This document shows positions 43,345-46,913 of a stretch of DNA of 46,913 nucleotides, piece after piece. Under the pieces are notes generated by a model that saw only the letters and a list, made by a program, of their open reading frames with translations, did not search any database and was not told where the DNA came from. Origin of the DNA: an uncultured Clostridia bacterium (lineage in GTDB: Bacteria > Bacillota > Clostridia > Oscillospirales > CAG-272). The DNA lies in NCBI GenBank assembly GCA_944381095.1, contig CALWJW010000006.1:1-46913 (forward strand). The letters run 5' to 3'. Numbering within the stretch: position 1 is the first letter of the stretch; the number at the start of each line of letters is the position of its first letter. Position numbers and translations under genes: made by a program.

Positions 43345-44298
43345 TCAGGCGAGCCTGCTGTAAGCCATCTCCATCATTCGTGTGAGGTCAGTGGCTTCTT
43401 CTATCCCGCATCCGGGAAGAATGTTTCCCGATAAGAACTGACTGAGAGGCGACGGCAGCGAATCCGCGAGGGGAACTTCAACTGCTTTTCCGTCGGTAGA
43501 AGAAGTAATTTTTGTCAGTTTTGAGCCGCAAAGCAGCAGCCTTCCTTCTTCTCCGCCGACTTCAAGAATTCTCGGATAATGCTGTGATACAAAACCCGTT
43601 TCGTTTACAGCGATCGCTCCGTTTGCAAACCTCATTACGGTAACGGCGTTGTCTTCGACTCCGTCGCTGTTTTTTTCTCTTACGTCCGGGCGGTCGCAGC
43701 CAACCGTGAAAACCGATGCTGCCGAATCCGGAAGCCCGAGAAACCAATCGGTGATATACATTCCGTGTGCACCGAGATCTATCATTGCTCCGCCTCCGCA
43801 TTCTTTGCGGCTGTAAAAATGAGCGGGAAGCCAGTTTGCTATGCTGCCTGAATGGCAGTTGCGGAAACGCAGATAGTTTATTTTTCCGAGTTCTCCGCTG
43901 TCTGCGATATTCTTTGCCGTGATCATGGCGCCGTCATACTTCTGAACAAGCGAAATAACGAAATTCACACCGTTTTCCCTTACGGCGTCAGCTATTTGTT
44001 TGCAGTCGTAAGCAGTGAGGGCAAGGACTTTTTCGGTGAAAATGTGCTTTTTGGCTTTTGCGACAGCGGTGATAACTCCGGTGTGTGATTCTGTCGACGA
44101 GCAGACAATAACGCCTTCCGCTTCACTGTCGAGGAGTTGCTGAAAACTGTCAAATTCTTTAAGTCCGTGTTTATCGGCGAAATCTCTGCGTCTTTCAGGA
44201 TCCTCGTCGTAAACTCCTATTACCTCAGCTGACAATTTGGCTTTTTCGGTATAATCTCCGGCGTGCACGTGCCAGACTCCGCATACTGCGATTTTCAT
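43345..44298 (-). CDS. Gfo/Idh/MocA-family oxidoreductase with altered EKP motif
   Basis: The start is the ATG at 44298, eight bases after AAAGGCGG, not the frame opening at 44385. The 317-residue product has the Rossmann start MKIAVCGVWHVHAGDYT, in which the GxGxxG loop is replaced by GVWHVH, and E89-K90-V91 instead of E-K-P, retaining the catalytic Lys. HSGSIANWLPAHFYS and GGGAMIDLGAHGMYITDW give the C-terminal active-site region with a His. The altered nucleotide loop suggests a divergent subfamily. It is convergent with the ThuA unit and divergent from the AraC regulator. Confidence 0.85.
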   Translation of the reverse strand: MKIAVCGVWHVHAGDYTEKAKLSAEVIGVYDEDPERRRDFADKHGLKEFDSFQQLLDSEAEGVIVCSSTESHTGVITAVAKAKKHIFTEKVLALTAYDCKQIADAVRENGVNFVISLVQKYDGAMITAKNIADSGELGKINYLRFRNCHSGSIANWLPAHFYSRKECGGGAMIDLGAHGMYITDWFLGLPDSAASVFTVGCDRPDVREKNSDGVEDNAVTVMRFANGAIAVNETGFVSQHYPRILEVGGEEGRLLLCGSKLTKITSSTDGKAVEVPLADSLPSPLSQFLSGNILPGCGIEEATDLTRMMEMAYSRLA

Positions 44299-44454
44299 AA
44301 ATTTGTCCGCCTTTCCTCGATAAAGATTAAATTTCAGTGCCGGGCAAAAGTATTTCATATTCCGAAAACTGTTGCAAACAGGCAACGCCTTACCGGAATT
44401 TTTTTAAGAAATACCAAACCCGACAAAATAATACTACCATTTAAACGAAAAGTA

Positions 44455-44463
44455 TGCTATAAT
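44455..44463 (+). promoter_or_regulatory. extended -10 promoter element for the AraC gene
   Basis: TGCTATAAT is an exact TGnTATAAT extended -10, with no good -35 hexamer. It would give a leader of about 155 bases before the ATG at 44626. The interval 44299-44625 shows no gene; a promoter for the minus-strand oxidoreductase was not clear. Confidence 0.6.
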
Positions 44464-44625
44464 AAATTTGCCGCAAAATATCAAATATTTGTCATAAAAA
44501 CCTGCCGCTCATAAGCCGTCATAACAAAATAAAAAGTGAAAGAACGAAATTCGCGTTGTTCGGCAGTCGGAAATGATTATTACGGGAATTAGTCCGACAG
44601 GTTATATAGTAATACGGAGGGGAAG

Positions 44626-45501
44626 ATGAACGCATACTATCAGGAGAAGGAAAGTCAGGTTCTGAGTAATTACGGCATACAGTTTTTTGAGCAGAAAATA
44701 TCAAAAAAAAGTTACGGGACTCTTGCTCATATTCATGAAGCGATCGAACTCATAAAAATAAGGGAAGGTAATTTCAGAGTTGAAGTCAATACGCAGGTTT
44801 GTTTAGCCGGAAAAGGCGACATACTGCTTTTCAGGAGAAATACCATACACAGTATTTTCAATGAAGAAGAAAAAGAAAATGCGTACTCGGTGATCAAAAT
44901 AAGCCCGGAACTGATAACTGATATATCTTCAAAGGAGACGAGCAGTGAATATGCGCTTCGTTTTCTGATCAGCGAACCCGGAAGCAAAATAAAGTGGAAA
45001 AACGGCGATAAAGGATATGAACTAATCAGCCGGGGAATTGAAGAAGTCGCGTCAGCTCATGGAAAATACCGTGACATAGCTTTGAAAATCGGAGCAGCAA
45101 AAGTAGTTTTGGGAATACTTGAATCAGGAGGCGACAATGAAACTGCCGGTCCTGAAAATACCGAAATGCCGGTAAGTGAACTTATATATAAGAGTATAAT
45201 CATAATAAACGAAAGGTATGATACTGATATAACCGCCAAAGAGGTTTCAGACGAACTTAATCTGAGTTACAGTTATTTTTCAAGGATGTTCAGACGTATC
45301 ACGGGTAAAAGTTTCAGGGAATATCTTAATATGACAAGGATAAACCGTGCACAGCAGCTTCTTATGACCACCGGAAGATCCGTAACCGACATTTCGTCAG
45401 CGTGCGGTTATAACAACGTTTCTCATTTTATTGCAACATACAGGAAGGTGAAGGGCGTAACTCCGAAGAATACGTCAAAAAAAATTTCAGAAACCTCTTG
45501 A
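44626..45501 (+). CDS. AraC-family transcriptional regulator
   Basis: GGAGGGG lies before the ATG. The 291-residue product has an N-terminal cupin sensor (about 15-100) with AHIHEAIELIKIREGNF and KGDILLFRRNTIHSIF, and a C-terminal double helix-turn-helix (about 190-285) with AKEVSDELNLSYSYFSRMFRRITG and VTDISSACGYNNVSHFIATYRKVKG. Such proteins activate carbohydrate-use genes on binding a sugar. The divergent Gfo/Idh gene next to it, and perhaps the ThuA unit, are its likely targets. Its stop overlaps the -35 hexamer of the copper promoter. Confidence 0.92.
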   Translation: MNAYYQEKESQVLSNYGIQFFEQKISKKSYGTLAHIHEAIELIKIREGNFRVEVNTQVCLAGKGDILLFRRNTIHSIFNEEEKENAYSVIKISPELITDISSKETSSEYALRFLISEPGSKIKWKNGDKGYELISRGIEEVASAHGKYRDIALKIGAAKVVLGILESGGDNETAGPENTEMPVSELIYKSIIIINERYDTDITAKEVSDELNLSYSYFSRMFRRITGKSFREYLNMTRINRAQQLLMTTGRSVTDISSACGYNNVSHFIATYRKVKGVTPKNTSKKISETS

Positions 45502-45526
45502 CATATACCCGGATAGGGTATATAAT
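45498..45526 (+). promoter_or_regulatory. promoter of the copper unit with internal CsoR operator
   Basis: TTGACA (45498-45503), 17 bases, TATAAT (45521-45526). The spacer contains the inverted repeat TATACCC-GGATA-GGGTATA (45504-45522), a CsoR-type operator, so repressor binding would mask the promoter. The -35 overlaps the stop codon of the AraC gene. Confidence 0.9.
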
Positions 45527-45537
45527 ATAAACCGTAG

Positions 45538-45554
45538 ATACCCCATATGGGTAT
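45538..45554 (+). promoter_or_regulatory. second CsoR-type operator
   Basis: ATACCC-CATAT-GGGTAT is an inverted repeat of the same plan as the first, 34 bases downstream and just after the expected transcription start. Two sites suggest tight or cooperative repression. Confidence 0.85.
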
Positions 45555-45673
45555 TTGTGTGTCCGATAACTGATTTTTATCCTGTCGGAGAAATTAAGGT
45601 CAAAAATATCGGGCTGTAAGTTCAAATAGCGAGCAAACAATCAAAAGAGCAACGAAATCAGGAGAACAGAGAA

Positions 45674-45994
45674 ATGTCAACAGATAGTAACATCGATAAA
45701 ATATGTGCTTGTAAAAGAAAAAAAGAAAGAAGCGAGGCGGAATACAGAAAGCTATGCAACAGACTGAGCCGTATAGAAGGACAGCTCAAAGGAATCAGAA
45801 AAATGTTGGACGGAAATGTTTACTGCATAGATATCCTTACACAGACTGCCGCCGCCGAAGCGGCACTGAAAGCTTTCGGAAAGGAGCTGCTTGAAAATCA
45901 CATAAGGAGCTGTGTCATAAATGACATTAAGATGGGCAACGATGAAACCGTCGAAGAACTGATAACCACATTAGAAAAGATGATGAAGATCTGA
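45674..45994 (+). CDS. csoR: CsoR-like copper-sensing repressor
   Basis: The 106-residue all-helical protein has the metal-binding triad C51 (VYCIDIL), H76 and C80 (ENHIRSC) with the 25- and 4-residue spacings of CsoR. The region RLSRIEGQLKGIRKML is the typical first helix. Cu(I) binding releases it from DNA and turns on copper export. Extra Cys residues at 11 and 13 near the N-terminus (ICAC) are unusual. AGGAG lies upstream of the ATG. copA follows after seven bases. Two matching operators precede the gene, which supports autoregulation. Confidence 0.93.
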   Translation: MSTDSNIDKICACKRKKERSEAEYRKLCNRLSRIEGQLKGIRKMLDGNVYCIDILTQTAAAEAALKAFGKELLENHIRSCVINDIKMGNDETVEELITTLEKMMKI

Positions 45995-46001
45995 GGGAAA
46001 A

Positions 46002-46913
46002 ATGAAAAAGTTTGATATAACCGGCATGAGCTGTGCGGCTTGCAGTGCAAGGATCGAAAAAGCCGTTTCAAAGCTTGACGGAGTTACCGAATGCAAAGTG
46101 AATTTGCTTGCAAACTCAATGTCGGTAAACGGCAGCTGTGAAAGCGTAAAAATCATAGAAGCCGTAGAGAAGGCAGGATACGGGGCAAGGGAGACCGGTA
46201 TCGCAAATCCGTCAGAACAATCTGCTCTGAATTCGGAAAAAGAGGTACAGAACGAAAAATATGTCCTTGCTATAAGACTTGCGGTATCGGTAGTACTTAC
46301 ACTTACGCTTATGTACCTTTCGATGGGGCATACAATGCTCGGGCTCCCGCTTCCGGGATTTATTGCAGGTAACGGTGTAAGTATAGCCATATTACAGCTG
46401 ATGCTTTCAGGCTTGGTGATGATCCTTAACCGGAAATTTTTCACAAGCGGAGTCAAAGGAGTGATAAAGCTGTCACCGAACATGGACACTCTTGTCTCAA
46501 TGGGCTCTTTTGCGGCGTTTGCATACAGTTTTGTCACACTTATGAGAATGTCGGCGGCACAAAACGCAGGAGACCTTGAATTGGTGCAAAAGCTTTTGCA
46601 TGAGCTCTATTTTGAGACTGCGGCGATGATACTGACACTGATAACTGTGGGTAAGCTGTTGGAGTCTGTTGCAAAGGGAAAAACTACCAATGCTTTGAAA
46701 GGACTGATGTCTCTTACGCCGGAAAATGCATTGCTCGTCACAGCGGACGGAGTCAGCGAGATTGCATCATCAGAACTTAAACCCGGAGATATAATAGCGG
46801 TGAAACCGGGTGCATCAGTCCCGGCGGACGGAATAGTTTTAAACGGGGAAACTGCGATCAATGAGTCGTTTATAACCGGTGAAAGCATACCGGCTGAAAA
46901 GAAAAAAGGCGAT
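46002..46913 (+). CDS. copA: CopA, copper-exporting P1B-type ATPase (3' end outside window)
   Basis: The frame opens at the ATG at 46002, seven bases after csoR, and stays open to the window end, giving 304 residues. An N-terminal heavy-metal domain has GMSCAAC (C11, C14). Four hydrophobic helices follow (about 87-105, 120-145, 165-185, 205-225), then the actuator domain with the TGES motif at 292-295. The membrane CPC motif, phosphorylation Asp and nucleotide domain lie beyond the window. It exports Cu(I) from the cytosol using ATP. Being controlled with csoR by the CsoR operators, copper specificity is very likely. Confidence 0.93.
   Translation, partial: MKKFDITGMSCAACSARIEKAVSKLDGVTECKVNLLANSMSVNGSCESVKIIEAVEKAGYGARETGIANPSEQSALNSEKEVQNEKYVLAIRLAVSVVLTLTLMYLSMGHTMLGLPLPGFIAGNGVSIAILQLMLSGLVMILNRKFFTSGVKGVIKLSPNMDTLVSMGSFAAFAYSFVTLMRMSAAQNAGDLELVQKLLHELYFETAAMILTLITVGKLLESVAKGKTTNALKGLMSLTPENALLVTADGVSEIASSELKPGDIIAVKPGASVPADGIVLNGETAINESFITGESIPAEKKKGD

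Noticed and set aside
43071..43385. Open frame of 104 codons rich in Lys and Arg
   Set aside because: It runs through a terminator and an AT-rich tandem repeat, has no ribosome site and overlaps the end of the minus-strand oxidoreductase.

Overview
The window looks like a chromosome segment of an anaerobic, moderately low-GC Clostridia member, probably of the Ruminococcaceae/Oscillospiraceae type. This is inferred from gene content: ctsR-mcsA-mcsB-clpC with tandem TTTGAC heptads, strong AGGAGG-type ribosome sites, sigma-A promoters with 17-base spacers, a CsoR/CopA copper unit, and many plant- or host-glycan enzymes. No rRNA, tRNA, CRISPR array or intact insertion sequence was seen.

Layout. 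(1) 1-7403: two receptor-like TIR proteins flank a TetR-SPFH-zinc-ribbon fusion and a small four-helix membrane protein. The TIR proteins share the cytosolic half (zinc ribbon, TIR, one membrane helix, seen in full only in the second) but carry different C-terminal repeat domains, RCC1-like in one and BspA-type leucine-rich repeats in the other. This is the best candidate for an undescribed system. (2) 7702-8442 (-): a sirtuin. (3) 8590-8889: a promoter, a possible 46-codon ORF and terminator-like hairpins, either a small RNA or a leader/attenuator. (4) 9067-18133: an exported-protein cluster with a large secreted metalloprotease carrying lectin-like modules, three related membrane-anchored proteins, a tandem pair of two-helix membrane proteins, and a mosaic gene remnant showing that the array was once longer.

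(5) 18441-25963: a surface polysaccharide operon behind a good promoter: three glycosyltransferases, a TupA-type ATP-grasp enzyme, a hexapeptide acyltransferase, a UDP-glucuronate epimerase and a UDP-glucose dehydrogenase. Together they suggest a uronic-acid polymer that may carry amide-linked amino acids. (6) 26220-31143 (-): a DnaQ-like exonuclease overlapping a GH78-type alpha-L-rhamnosidase, then a GH127-type enzyme. (7) 31559-36425: the CtsR-controlled protein quality-control operon. (8) 36650-38262: a GH31 glycosidase with its own promoter. (9) 38565-40929 (-): a YgiQ radical SAM protein and a small ferredoxin. (10) 41170-45501: a ThuA-like protein, two Gfo/Idh/MocA oxidoreductases and an AraC regulator, probably a sugar-derivative pathway. 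(11) 45498-46913: a CsoR-regulated copper unit, with copA cut by the window end.

Most units are closed by strong hairpin terminators. Start codons were chosen by ribosome-site spacing and often differ from the longest open frame. Functions come from motif recognition by eye; no database search was run.
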